Below are positions 35,891-45,363 of a stretch of 64,000 nucleotides of DNA, one piece after another; position 1 is the first letter of the stretch; the number at the start of each line of letters is the position of its first letter. Source of the DNA: G963665085 sp963665085 (lineage in GTDB: Bacteria > Bacteroidota > Bacteroidia > Bacteroidales > JAAAOM01); contig CAXXXS010000001.1 in the NCBI GenBank assembly GCA_963665085.2, forward strand, positions 3,968,001 to 4,032,000, given 5' to 3'. Below the pieces are notes generated by a model. That model was not told where the DNA came from, ran no database searches, and saw nothing but the letters and a program-made list of their open reading frames with translations. The position numbers and the translations under genes are program-made.

Positions 35891-37375
35891 TTAATATCCT
35901 GGATTCTGGGTCATTGACGGATAAGTTTCTAAAACTAACTGAGGTATTGGAAGAATCAAACGATAATCTTCAATACTCAATTCACTGGTCGCTTTACTAT
36001 AACGTTTTAATGTATTAAAAATACAACCTTCTTGTGTTAATTCAACCTCCCATTGATTACTAATCACATCGTTATCAATTGACATTATCTCAGCTTCACT
36101 TCTGCGATTTTTTAACATATTTATATAACTTATTGCCTCCATTTGTTGGCCCAGATTGTATAGCGCTTCCGCCGCAATAAGTATTGTTTCCGTGTAGCGA
36201 ATTACCGGAACAAAAGAACCTTTGGTAAAGAACGTATTAAACTCTTCGTTATCTCCTTTATCAAATCCCCAATATACTTCAGTACTACTGCTTGTAATAT
36301 TATCAACTGTTGCATCCAATGCATATTCGCCAGAATTAATAATTTGAAGGGCCAGTGTTTGTGCATCCGAATAAGATCCAGTTTCAAGATAATTCCTACA
36401 AATTAATCCTTGCACAAAAGATTTTACCACCTTATTTTCTGAACCTTCCCATGAAGATGGCAAAATTTCGTTTGCTGATTCAGCATCTGCTTGAATAAGC
36501 TCAAAAATATCTTCCTTTGACGATCTTGACCATGTGTCTGGTTGATATACCTGAATTAATGGAAGATCTCCATACCAAATATATAATGTATAGTAGACAT
36601 ATGCCCTTATGGCTTTAGCCTGCGCAATTACTAAGTTTTTAGTTTCTTCATCGGTTATAATCTCATCAGCTTGTTCTAAAACGAAATTTGTAAGTAAAAT
36701 AATATCATAACCATCGTCCCATAACTGATTAATTTTTTCATTAGACGAAGCTAGTGTATGTCCATAAATCGCATCCCAGGAAGTATTGGGTGATGTTATT
36801 GAATTGGAATATACAGCATCAAACAAATAACTTAATTCTATAAAACTTTCCAAATTAGAATAACACAAAGCTAGTGTGTCATTAATCGATTCCTCCGTTA
36901 TTACAATTGATGGTTCTTCTTCTTCAGGTTCATCAATCTCAACTTCTAACTCAGAGAACGCCCCAGAACTAATTTCAACTTCAACTTTTGTATCTGAAAC
37001 AACGGTAGCTTCATAGCTCCCTGATATAACATTTTCTCCTTCGTCTGTAATTACAACACTACCAATGGTCCCGATATAAGATGTAGTACCATCAGTGAAT
37101 GTCAGATTAGCTTGTAGCGTTGTAGATTTAAGTTCACTTGACGTAATTTCGTAAGTACCTTCAATTGTATCATTGGTGATAATTTCAACTTTTTTTGTCC
37201 CTTCAGTGAATGTTAGGGTCAAGCTTTCGCCTGTATTTACAACAGATGATTCTGTGGGGGTAAATTCTTCTCCGGCAATAGTTGTTTTGTCACTTTCTTT
37301 ATCGTCCTTCTCTTCTTTTTCACAAGAAAAAAAAGCAAGTAATAATAGTGAAAATAGAATCCCTTTTGTTCTCAT
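35891..37375 (-). CDS. Orphan SusD/RagB-like lipoprotein with an extra N-terminal beta domain
   Basis: 494 residues with a lipoprotein signal (LLLLAFFSC, Cys18). Residues of about 30-150 are strand-rich and repeat TLTFTEGT, LTFTDGT and SGSYEATV motifs, a domain not usual in SusD. An acidic linker (EIDEPEEEEP) joins it to a SusD-like half of about 335 residues, ending LILPIPQLVLETYPSMTQNP, the standard SusD C-terminus. YVYYTLYIWYGDLPLIQV is the TPR helix of the family. No SusC neighbour is present, and the SusD half is shorter than usual. It probably binds glycan at the surface. Terminators on both sides make it a separate unit. Confidence 0.85.
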   Translation of the reverse strand: MRTKGILFSLLLLAFFSCEKEEKDDKESDKTTIAGEEFTPTESSVVNTGESLTLTFTEGTKKVEIITNDTIEGTYEITSSELKSTTLQANLTFTDGTTSYIGTIGSVVITDEGENVISGSYEATVVSDTKVEVEISSGAFSELEVEIDEPEEEEPSIVITEESINDTLALCYSNLESFIELSYLFDAVYSNSITSPNTSWDAIYGHTLASSNEKINQLWDDGYDIILLTNFVLEQADEIITDEETKNLVIAQAKAIRAYVYYTLYIWYGDLPLIQVYQPDTWSRSSKEDIFELIQADAESANEILPSSWEGSENKVVKSFVQGLICRNYLETGSYSDAQTLALQIINSGEYALDATVDNITSSSTEVYWGFDKGDNEEFNTFFTKGSFVPVIRYTETILIAAEALYNLGQQMEAISYINMLKNRRSEAEIMSIDNDVISNQWEVELTQEGCIFNTLKRYSKATSELSIEDYRLILPIPQLVLETYPSMTQNPGY

Positions 37376-37493
37376 ACTTTTGTTTATTTTAAAATAGTTT
37401 AATGAAGATTTCTTTAGTAATAATGAAAATATTGACTAGTACGAACAAAAGAACAATCAAGTTTCAACGCTTCAGTACAAAGTATAACAAAAC

Positions 37494-37527
37494 AAAAAAG
37501 CATAGAGTCTACACCCTATGCTTTTTT
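37494..37527 (-). terminator. Intrinsic terminator after GH3
   Basis: Arms AAAAAAGCATAG and CTATGC followed by TTTTTT are at 37494-37505 and 37516-37527, separated by a 10-base loop. The A/T flanks make it work in both directions. It lies 18 bases beyond the stop of the GH3 gene at 37545. Confidence 0.85.
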
Positions 37528-37544
37528 AAAATAAAACTGAATAA

Positions 37545-39884
37545 TTATTTGTATTTTTTTACACGGTCATCATTTATAAGACCACTCCAATTTAGTCCAA
37601 AAGCAAAATCATAAGTATTTCCTTCAGAATCTGTGTAACATTCCATATCACGTGATACATCTTCATATTGTTCTTCAACAGTTTTCATATGAGCAGGCAT
37701 CTGAAAAGGAAGTAAAGCAGATGGTTCATATTTTCCTGTAATAATTTCCAGGATTACCTGATCCATCGCTCCAAAATGCACAAGAATTGCTTCAGCACTT
37801 CGCTCTAACTCAGCAAAAACCATAGGCTTTGAAGTATTCACAATAGCAATAACAGGCTTTCCTCTCATTTCCATTTTAATTTCAGTAACCATTTTCATAT
37901 CGTATGCATTAGCTGTGCTAACTATCTTTCCTTTGTATGAACGGTCTGTAAAATCTTCGAACGGACTTCCACCAGCTATACTCGTATCTCTTGCAAAATC
38001 AGCCTTATAATCCGTATACTGAAGACTTATCGGAACATAACCATTACCTCCTTTTTTTACATCGTCGGTGGAATAACCAACACCACCATCAGGACTGTTT
38101 ATGAATGCTAATCCAAGGTCTGCTTCGTCTGGCATTTCAACAATATCAAAATACTTTTCAATAATTTCCAGATTTGCGGCGTCTTTCCAACTTGCAGGAG
38201 ATTCGTTTCCAAACCAATCACGGCCACCAGGAACATATTTTTGAGGTACATAAACCTTTAGTCTTTCTTTTATCGGAAGAATGTTGTTTTTATTTTTAAG
38301 CATTACAACAGATTTAATCTGAGACTCATAACCTGCCTGCATAAATTCCGGGTTTCCAACAACCTCTTCGCTATTTTTAACATCCAGGTACGGGTTCTCG
38401 AATAAACCCACCCTAAATATATTTTTTAGAAGTCTTACTGCAGAGGTTTCAAAACGTTGACGCATATATTCTTCACCATGTTCTTTTACGCCCATGTTAT
38501 ATGCTTCAATTACTGGTCCCATCTCATTGTTACCGCCAAATTGATCAACTCCGGCTTCAATTGCCTTATAATGACGCTCAGCAACTGTTAATTTTTCAAC
38601 ACCCCAGCTTTTGCCTCTAAACTCATAAACATTAGAAACATCTGCTGTAATCATCCAATCTGTGCAAACAACGCCATCGTATCCATATTCGCCACGAAGA
38701 AGATCGGTTATAATGTATTTATTATAACTGTTACCCACATTTTCTCCATTTTTTTGATCGATGTCATACGATATAGTATAGTATGGCATAACTGCTGTTG
38801 CCATTTTTGTAGGACCATCTAATTTAAATGCTCCTTCAGTAAAAGGTTTTAAATGATCTTTTAGGTTATTTCCAGGATAAACAGCATAGGCACCATAGCC
38901 AAAGTGAGCATCACGGCCACCTTCTTCCGGACCACCACTAGGCCAATGTTTTACCATTGCATTAACACTTTGATAACCCCAACCACCATCAATTTCAGCA
39001 TCGCCTTCAGAGGTTTGAAAACCATCAACATAAGCTCTGGCCATATCTGTAGCTAAATCAGGATCTTCACCCATGGTTCCGCTAAACCTGCTCCAACGAG
39101 GTTCTGTTGCTAAGTCTATCTGAGGTGACAGAGCTGTAGCAATACCCAGTGCACGATATTCGATGGATGCTATCTCACCAAATTTTTTCATCACAGCAGG
39201 ATCAAATGTTGCTGCCAAACCTAAAGTAGTTGGCCACATTGAAATATCTCCTCCAGCGCCAGCATTATACTCAGCACTAACCGTTGTACCATGACGAGGA
39301 TCAGTACTTGTATTAGCTGGTATTCCTAATCCTATAGATTCTACCAATGCCTGTGCATTATTATTCCATTGTGCAGCAACTCCTGGAGATTCAACCGTTG
39401 TTATTAACACATGGCGTAAGTTATCATCTGTCAGAAACTTTTTTTGAGCATCTGTTAAATCACTTGGCTTTGCTCCACTTTCTGCATAAGGCTTTCCGTT
39501 GTAAGTTGCGCCACCAAACATTCCGCCACCTACTGAAGGAACAGCCTGATGTGCACTATAAAGCATTAATCCGGCTATTTGCTCAATGGTCATTCTTTCG
39601 GATAGATCTTTAGCCCTCTTATCTACAGACAGACGCCAATCTTCATAAGGTTCAAGTGTACCATTTTTATTTAAATCTTTAAATGCATAACCTCTATCCT
39701 CTAATAAAGTCACACCAGAGGTTGTAGAATAGCCTAATGTTTTACCACCTTTATTAGTTACAATGTTATATCCATTTTTTTCTTCCTCTGTCCATTTTAG
39801 TGAATTACAACTATAATTTAATATTAACATTGAAAGAACCGCAAAATAAATAGGAAGTCTCTTGTTTAGTCGTTTCATATTCAT
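37545..39884 (-). CDS. GH3 family glycoside hydrolase, lipoprotein-like (paralog of 54531-56861)
   Basis: 779 residues; the alternative start codon two residues downstream (MKRLNKR) is equally plausible. A lipoprotein-type signal ends MLILNYSC. A short N-terminal part contains the EF-hand-like loop DLNKNGTLEPYEDW (about 71-84), then the GH3 barrel. The nucleophile aspartate is in YDGVVCTDWMITADV near residue 410, and the C-terminal GH3 domain includes GKPVIAIVNTSKPMVFAELE. Only the two catalytic domains are present, with no fibronectin tail. Relatives are exo-beta-glucosidases or xylosidases. It follows the esterase gene by about 30 bases on the minus strand, so they are probably cotranscribed. 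Confidence 0.93.
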   Translation of the reverse strand: MNMKRLNKRLPIYFAVLSMLILNYSCNSLKWTEEEKNGYNIVTNKGGKTLGYSTTSGVTLLEDRGYAFKDLNKNGTLEPYEDWRLSVDKRAKDLSERMTIEQIAGLMLYSAHQAVPSVGGGMFGGATYNGKPYAESGAKPSDLTDAQKKFLTDDNLRHVLITTVESPGVAAQWNNNAQALVESIGLGIPANTSTDPRHGTTVSAEYNAGAGGDISMWPTTLGLAATFDPAVMKKFGEIASIEYRALGIATALSPQIDLATEPRWSRFSGTMGEDPDLATDMARAYVDGFQTSEGDAEIDGGWGYQSVNAMVKHWPSGGPEEGGRDAHFGYGAYAVYPGNNLKDHLKPFTEGAFKLDGPTKMATAVMPYYTISYDIDQKNGENVGNSYNKYIITDLLRGEYGYDGVVCTDWMITADVSNVYEFRGKSWGVEKLTVAERHYKAIEAGVDQFGGNNEMGPVIEAYNMGVKEHGEEYMRQRFETSAVRLLKNIFRVGLFENPYLDVKNSEEVVGNPEFMQAGYESQIKSVVMLKNKNNILPIKERLKVYVPQKYVPGGRDWFGNESPASWKDAANLEIIEKYFDIVEMPDEADLGLAFINSPDGGVGYSTDDVKKGGNGYVPISLQYTDYKADFARDTSIAGGSPFEDFTDRSYKGKIVSTANAYDMKMVTEIKMEMRGKPVIAIVNTSKPMVFAELERSAEAILVHFGAMDQVILEIITGKYEPSALLPFQMPAHMKTVEEQYEDVSRDMECYTDSEGNTYDFAFGLNWSGLINDDRVKKYK

Positions 39885-39915
39885 TTTAAATCAATTTTAT
39901 ATAGAGATACTTAGT

Positions 39916-41478
39916 TTATTTACAATAATAACTTTCCAGAAAGTCTAAAATTTTTGAATCGGGAAGATCTTCACAACTAACTTCATCACCTAAAATCATA
40001 ACCTTTGTATTATCAGGTGTACATTGACTCCATTCTGGCAGTCCCTCACCATTAGGATTTCCTGTTTTTGCGAAATTTGCCCAATAATCAGACATTGTTT
40101 CAGCTAATTTATAATCAATTTCTTCCCATGGTCTTGGACTTGTATGGAGATTATTATAGGCATAAGGTACTTCGCCCGTATGAAAAGCACCAAATGGCTG
40201 CATTCCCTCTGCATAAGGTAATTCTCTTTCAAAATGATACATATAAACTTTTGAAGTTGCTTTTTCATTCTGAAGTAGCATCCATTTATACATTTGTACT
40301 CCAAAAAACTCTAAACCACTTAATTTTGTTTGTATTGCCATTGCTTCTTCATCATTTGAAAAAGGGAATATCTCAAGGAATTTAACAGCGTCATCACCGA
40401 ATTTTTCTTTCAGTGTAACTTTAAAATCTTCAGCACTTTGAAGTGGGCCTCCAAAATTACCTTCATTTTCATTCCATCCTAAAATTAAAGGCACATCATT
40501 TTGTTTTCCCTGACTAAAAATATCCATCATGGGTTCTGGTATCATATATCCATCAACGATAGGAGAAGCAGAACCTCCGGCAGCAAGAATTTCATCAGCT
40601 GATTTTGAACGAAGCTCAGCGATAGAATTTGCACCTAAACTTTCTGTCCATTTAACACCATCTTCTTCTGCCATTTCCAGATTTTTTCCTCTTGATAATC
40701 TATTGGTATTTACAATAGCCCCTCCACTTTCCGCAATAGCTCTATGTATTAATCCATTTGTTAAAGGAGATGCTACCAAATAATTAATACTAAATGCTCC
40801 CGCTGATTGTCCTGCTATAGTAACATTATTAGGATCACCGCCAAATGCAGTAATATTTTTATTGACCCATTTTAATGCTTCAACCTGGTCAAGAAGTCCA
40901 TAGTTACCAGATGCATTATAATCTGCTTCAGCAGTTAATTCGGGATGAGCTAAAAAACCAAGTATACCAACACGGTAGTTTATCGTAATAAAAACGATTC
41001 CTTTTTTTGCCATTTCTTCACCATCATAGATTGGAACAGAACCAGAACCGCTTGAAAAACCGCCTCCGTGAACAAAAACAAACACGGGTCTGTTTTCTCC
41101 GGGATTAGTAGCTCCTGTCCATACATTTAAATACAAACAGTCTTCACTAATAGGCTCTTTAGGAGCTATAAATTCTTGTGTCCACATTAAAAATGGAACT
41201 GGAGTAGCCTGAATTGCACTGGCAGAAAACTTTGTACATTCTTTTACGCCTTCCCAGGATTCTGTAGGCTGTGGAGCTTTCCAACGTAAATCTCCAACAG
41301 GAGGTGCAGCAAAAGGCACTCCTTTAAATATTGTAATTCCAGACTCTTCCACAAAAGTCCCTTTCACCAATCCATTTTCTGTTTTTACCTGCTCCTTAAT
41401 CGGAGTTTCATTTTCGGGTTTGCATGCTGATACTAATAACAACAGGCACAATACGATAGTTAGGTTAATTTTATTCAT
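39916..41478 (-). CDS. Type-B carboxylesterase family lipoprotein
   Basis: 520 residues with a lipoprotein signal (LLLLVSAC, Cys19). It has the complete alpha/beta-hydrolase of type-B esterases. GVPFAAPPVGDLRWKAPQPT is at the N-terminus, SEDCLYLNVW follows, the oxyanion strand is FVFVHGGGFSSGSG, and the nucleophile serine is in TIAGQSAGAFS near residue 224. The acid is in GWNENEGNF and the histidine in FGAFHTGEVPYAYNN. In a PUL it most likely removes acetyl or hydroxycinnamoyl groups from the glycan. It lies 31 bases upstream of a GH3 gene on the same strand. Confidence 0.93.
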   Translation of the reverse strand: MNKINLTIVLCLLLLVSACKPENETPIKEQVKTENGLVKGTFVEESGITIFKGVPFAAPPVGDLRWKAPQPTESWEGVKECTKFSASAIQATPVPFLMWTQEFIAPKEPISEDCLYLNVWTGATNPGENRPVFVFVHGGGFSSGSGSVPIYDGEEMAKKGIVFITINYRVGILGFLAHPELTAEADYNASGNYGLLDQVEALKWVNKNITAFGGDPNNVTIAGQSAGAFSINYLVASPLTNGLIHRAIAESGGAIVNTNRLSRGKNLEMAEEDGVKWTESLGANSIAELRSKSADEILAAGGSASPIVDGYMIPEPMMDIFSQGKQNDVPLILGWNENEGNFGGPLQSAEDFKVTLKEKFGDDAVKFLEIFPFSNDEEAMAIQTKLSGLEFFGVQMYKWMLLQNEKATSKVYMYHFERELPYAEGMQPFGAFHTGEVPYAYNNLHTSPRPWEEIDYKLAETMSDYWANFAKTGNPNGEGLPEWSQCTPDNTKVMILGDEVSCEDLPDSKILDFLESYYCK

Positions 41479-41786
41479 CTACTTATTTTTTATGATATAT
41501 TTTCAAAGGTAATTATATTAAAAATTGTTTTATTTTTTAATCAGATGAGTAAATAATAGTTAAATCTATTTGCAATTTAGACATGATAATATCTTGTAAT
41601 AACCTAAAATCTGCAGGCAAAATCTATAAACCGCTGAGTGCACAGAGGTTTCGCAGAGAAAACTTCACCCAAATGGGAGACGGAAAATTAACTTTGTTGA
41701 GCTCGTCCTTTGTCCTCGGTTCGTGCTTATAGGCGTGATTAACGGTTTTATAAAAACACTTGCGGATTTAAGGAATAAAAAAAAAA
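41479..41786. repeat. Gap with an imperfect inverted-repeat element
   Basis: TATAAACCG (near 41626) and CGGTTTTATA (near 41742) bound a stretch of about 125 bases. It contains the semi-repetitive GAGTGCACAGAG/TTTCGCAGAGAA sequence and a GC-richer right half. Sequences of the type CGCAGAG with roughly 11-base periodicity are often scattered in Bacteroidota genomes. No gene is seen. The promoter of the esterase must lie in the right-hand end of the remaining AT-rich sequence. Confidence 0.4.
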
Positions 41787-41817
41787 CTTCCCATAATATA
41801 AAATATATTACGGGAAG
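41787..41817 (-). terminator. Intrinsic terminator after GH3
   Basis: CTTCCC at 41787-41792 pairs with GGGAAG at 41812-41817, extended by TAATAT/ATATTA in the stem. On the minus strand it is followed by a run of ten T. It lies 22 bases past the stop of the GH3 gene at 41840. Confidence 0.9.
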
Positions 41818-41839
41818 CTAACATACTGGCAAACTACAT

Positions 41840-44296
41840 TTATTTTTTTAGTTTTTTAATCTCAACTTGAGGGGTCATTGCTTTTGATACTTTTTCTACA
41901 ACTATCTCTTTAGCAACTGTAAATTTTGCTTTTTCGCTAATTTTTGTTGAAGAAGCACCTACAAGAAGATTGTATTCACCTGGCTCAACTATCCATGAAG
42001 AATTTGATTCATTAAAAGAAGCGATTTCTCTGCTTCCAATCTCAAAAGTTAGTGTTTCAGACTCTCCTGGTTTAAGAACTTTTGTTTTTCCAAAAGCAAC
42101 AAGAGTTTGTTCTGGTTTTTGAAGTTTACCATCAGGAATATTTGCGTAAACCTGAGCAACTTCCCTACCTGCAACTTTTCCTGTATTTTTTACAGTAACA
42201 GAAACAGTTATTTTACCATTAAATTTATCTGAGCTAAGTTTTAGGTTGCTGTATTCAAAACTAGTATAAGACAATCCGTAACCAAATTCATATGAAACAG
42301 GAACATCAAATGTCTCATAGTAACGATATCCTACATAAATATCTTCTTCATAAACAACTTCCCAAGGAACTCTTCTCATCATAGAAAATCCTGAAAGATC
42401 TTCAGCATCATCTGTTTCACCTGCAGTTGAATAACCTGGGAAAGTACTTGAAGATGGAACATCATTATATTTTACCGGGAATGTAACTGCTAATTTACCA
42501 GATGGATTTACTTTACCAGTAATGACATCAACAACAGAATTACCTGCTTCTTGACCTGGTTGCCATACACAAAGAACTGCATCAGGAATATCTCTCCAAC
42601 TTGCTGTTTCTACAACACCACCAATATTTAATATAACAATTGCTTTTTTACCTTCTTTATGGAATGCGTCTGTAACAGTTTTTATCATTTCTTTCTCAAT
42701 ATCTGTCAGATAGAAATCACCAGCTTCAGCTTTACGGTCTCCACCTTCTCCTGAGTTACGACCAATTGTAATTAGGGCTACGTCAGCTTTTTTTGCCAAC
42801 TTACTGGCTAAGTCAGCTTTTACACTCATTTCTGATACAGGAATCATTCCCCCCATCATTGCTGCTAATGCATTCTCTGGTCTTGGGGCATTAGCCCTTG
42901 CATCTTTTATGTATGATTCATAGACGTTTTTAAGGTTTGTATCAATTTCAAATCCTGCATTTTTCAGCCCATCGATTAATGAAATTGTATAAGCCTCGTT
43001 TACATCACCACTTCCTGTTCCACCAGAAATAAATTCATAAGAAGTATTACCGAAAGCAGCAACAGCTTTAGTAGCTGTTGGTATAGGGAGTGCGTTTCCG
43101 GAATTTTTTAATAATACCATTCCGTCAGTTGCAGCCTGACGAGTTACTTCTGCGTGCGCTTTTAAATCGGGTTTATTTGAAACTTTGTATCCTTTGTTTC
43201 GAGGAGTTTTTTTCATGATAGTTAAAATTCTTTCAACATTTTTATCAAGAACTGCAACATCAAGTTTACCTTCATTTACCGCTTTAATTATATCCTGAAT
43301 TTGTTGAGGAGAACCTGGTTGGATCATATCGTTTCCAGCAATCATTTGAGCGACAACATCGCTTCCGCCACCCCAGTCTGTCATAACATATCCCTGGAAT
43401 CCCCAATCATCTCTTAAAATTTTTGTAAGTAAATCATGGCTTTCTGAGGTATATGTACCGTTAACTTTATTGTATGATGACATTACAGTCCAAGGATCTG
43501 ATTCTTTAACTGCAATTTCGAAACCTCTAAGATAAATTTCGCGAAGTGCTCTTTCACTAACAATTGTATTTACAGACAAGCGGTTCGTTTCCTGATTGTT
43601 TGCTGCAAAATGCTTAATGGAAGTACCAACACCATTAGATTGGATACCTTTAACCATTGCAGCAGCCATTTTTCCAGCTACAAGAGGGTCTTCAGAATAA
43701 TATTCAAAATTACGGCCACATAAAGGATCGCGTTGGATATTCATACCCGGACCAAGAAGCACGTCTGCACCATATTCTAAAACCTCTTCACCCATTGCTG
43801 CTCCTACTTTCTGTGCCAATTCAGTATCCCATGATGAAGCCATTACAGTAGCGATAGGAAAAGCTGTGCAATAGAAAGTTTCATTTGTTCCTTCCCTGGT
43901 TGGAGAAATTCGTAAACCAGCAGGGCCATCTGATAATGTCTGGCTAGTAATTCCTAACGCAGGAAATTCAGCACTGGTTCCTGCAGTTCCTGGTAAATAT
44001 TTACGAATTTTTTCTACCATCTTTGAATATTCGCTATTTGGGTCAAGATTTGATTGGAACATAGGGGGCATTTTATCTTTAAGGGAATCAGGCATTGGAA
44101 AAAACATACCTGTACCAATAACTAGCTGTGCTTTTTGCTCTAAAGTCATTGAAGCGACTATTTCCTTAACTGTTTTTTCTCCATCTGAAGGTGAAATTGG
44201 ATTTACTGCAAGTAAAGAATTACTAATAAAAAAAGAGGCAACAAGTAGTATTGCCATAGAAGAACACTTAAGTCTTCGGAAATTAGAATCTTTCAT
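41840..44296 (-). CDS. GH3 beta-glucosidase/xylosidase with fibronectin type III-like tail
   Basis: 818 residues. A signal peptide (about 1-30, ending NSLLAV) sends it to the periplasm. The GH3 barrel begins VKEIVASMTLEQKAQLVIGT; the substrate-binding KHFAANNQE and the nucleophile motif WGFQGYVMTDWGGGSDV (Asp near residue 310) are intact. The second domain has ALITIGRNSGEGGDRKAE, and the fibronectin III-like domain ends the chain (KNTGKVAGREVAQVYANIPD). This is the classical three-domain architecture. The gene is divergent from the Nudix regulator; a shared palindrome lies between them at 44431-44445, suggesting direct control. A terminator follows. Confidence 0.95.
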   Translation of the reverse strand: MKDSNFRRLKCSSMAILLVASFFISNSLLAVNPISPSDGEKTVKEIVASMTLEQKAQLVIGTGMFFPMPDSLKDKMPPMFQSNLDPNSEYSKMVEKIRKYLPGTAGTSAEFPALGITSQTLSDGPAGLRISPTREGTNETFYCTAFPIATVMASSWDTELAQKVGAAMGEEVLEYGADVLLGPGMNIQRDPLCGRNFEYYSEDPLVAGKMAAAMVKGIQSNGVGTSIKHFAANNQETNRLSVNTIVSERALREIYLRGFEIAVKESDPWTVMSSYNKVNGTYTSESHDLLTKILRDDWGFQGYVMTDWGGGSDVVAQMIAGNDMIQPGSPQQIQDIIKAVNEGKLDVAVLDKNVERILTIMKKTPRNKGYKVSNKPDLKAHAEVTRQAATDGMVLLKNSGNALPIPTATKAVAAFGNTSYEFISGGTGSGDVNEAYTISLIDGLKNAGFEIDTNLKNVYESYIKDARANAPRPENALAAMMGGMIPVSEMSVKADLASKLAKKADVALITIGRNSGEGGDRKAEAGDFYLTDIEKEMIKTVTDAFHKEGKKAIVILNIGGVVETASWRDIPDAVLCVWQPGQEAGNSVVDVITGKVNPSGKLAVTFPVKYNDVPSSSTFPGYSTAGETDDAEDLSGFSMMRRVPWEVVYEEDIYVGYRYYETFDVPVSYEFGYGLSYTSFEYSNLKLSSDKFNGKITVSVTVKNTGKVAGREVAQVYANIPDGKLQKPEQTLVAFGKTKVLKPGESETLTFEIGSREIASFNESNSSWIVEPGEYNLLVGASSTKISEKAKFTVAKEIVVEKVSKAMTPQVEIKKLKK

Positions 44297-44430
44297 TTTA
44301 TTAATTTTTAGTTTTAATTATTTAAAGTAGTAAACACATTTTATTAATAAGATTTGTGCTCGACCCTCAAAGTGAAGAAAAGGACAAATAATCAATCGCA
44401 ATGTATCCAAATCTCATGTTAATATATAAT

Positions 44431-44445
44431 GTGTCGTAACTACAC
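44431..44445. promoter_or_regulatory. Palindromic operator candidate between GH3 and the Nudix regulator
   Basis: GTGTCGTAACTACAC is a 15-bp palindrome with one mismatched pair. The same pattern (GTGTCATTATGACAC) is present upstream of the DUF5916 gene at 47716-47730, and both are preceded by ATT on the minus strand. It sits 97 bases before the Nudix start and 135 bases before the GH3 start, fitting a divergent operator. Confidence 0.6.
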
Positions 44446-44541
44446 AATGATAGTTTTTTTTATTAGAATGACCAAAACAATCATAAATTTTCTTTTATTT
44501 GCAGTTACAAAATATCCATTTGAAGGTTTTTGATTTTTACT

Positions 44542-45282
44542 ATGGCTACTAACTCAAAAGATTATCTTGACCATATCTCATTAGACTGTGTTATTTTCGG
44601 TTTTCATGATAACGAACTGAAAGTATTACTGCTTAAACACAAAACATCTAATAGATGGTCTTTGCCAGGTGGGTTTTTAATGTCAACGGAATCTCTTGAA
44701 GCAGCAGCAACAAGGGTACTTAAGGAAAGAACGGGAGTTGATAATCTGTTTCTTCGTCAATTTAAGGTATTTAGTGATCCTGAACGTACAAAAATTCAGC
44801 TTCATTTGAATAGCGAACCCAACCAAGAAAAAATAAAAAAGCACAAATGGTATGGAATGAGATTTATATCCATAGGTTTCTATGCCTTGGTTAATTTTTC
44901 TAATGTAACGCCAAGGTGCGATAATCTTTCTGACAGATGTGAGTGGAAAAATCTTAGTGAGTTACCAGGGTTAATGTTTGATCATGAAGATATTATAAAC
45001 GAAGCCCTTCAAACACTTAGGATCCAATTAAATTATCAACCTATCGGAAACCAACTTCTTCCTGATAAATTCACAATGCCAGAACTTCAAAGACTATATG
45101 AAACTATTTTAGGAAAAAGTCTTGATCGTCGAAATTTTCAAAGAAAGATTTTGTCTTTTAAAATTCTAAACAAACTAAACGAACGCAAAAAAGGAGGTGC
45201 TCACAAATCACCTTTCTTGTATGAATTTAATCTGGAGAATTATCAAAAAGCCCTTGATAATAGTTTAAGTGGTGGATGGTAG
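44542..45282 (+). CDS. Nudix-domain transcriptional regulator (NrtR/AraR type)
   Basis: The start ATG at 44542 (MATNSKDYLDHISL) is chosen over an in-frame TTG at 44530. The 246-residue protein has a Nudix domain (about 10-150) with the box GGFLMSTESLEAAA...KERTGV at 44-66. In it REUxEExGU has become RVLKERTGV, losing two of the metal-binding glutamates, so hydrolysis is unlikely. A C-terminal winged helix (about 165-240) includes FTMPELQRLYETILGKSLDR and NFQRKILSFKILNKLNERKK. This is the Bacteroidota AraR-type plan, in which the Nudix fold senses a pentose. Context with GH43 enzymes agrees; the actual ligand is inferred. Confidence 0.88.
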   Translation: MATNSKDYLDHISLDCVIFGFHDNELKVLLLKHKTSNRWSLPGGFLMSTESLEAAATRVLKERTGVDNLFLRQFKVFSDPERTKIQLHLNSEPNQEKIKKHKWYGMRFISIGFYALVNFSNVTPRCDNLSDRCEWKNLSELPGLMFDHEDIINEALQTLRIQLNYQPIGNQLLPDKFTMPELQRLYETILGKSLDRRNFQRKILSFKILNKLNERKKGGAHKSPFLYEFNLENYQKALDNSLSGGW

Positions 45283-45290
45283 AATAAGTT

Positions 45291-45345
45291 AATCTCTGGA
45301 AATGTAAATTCTGTTTTACTAATAAAACTCACATTTCCAGAGATT
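45291..45345. terminator. Bidirectional intrinsic terminator
   Basis: Perfect 15-bp arms AATCTCTGGAAATGT (45291-45305) and ACATTTCCAGAGATT (45331-45345) enclose a 25-base loop. The plus-strand Nudix gene ends 8 bases before it and the minus-strand DUF5916 gene ends 18 bases after it. It thus probably serves both convergent genes. Confidence 0.8.
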
Positions 45346-45363
45346 TTCTTTAGAAAGCTGCTA

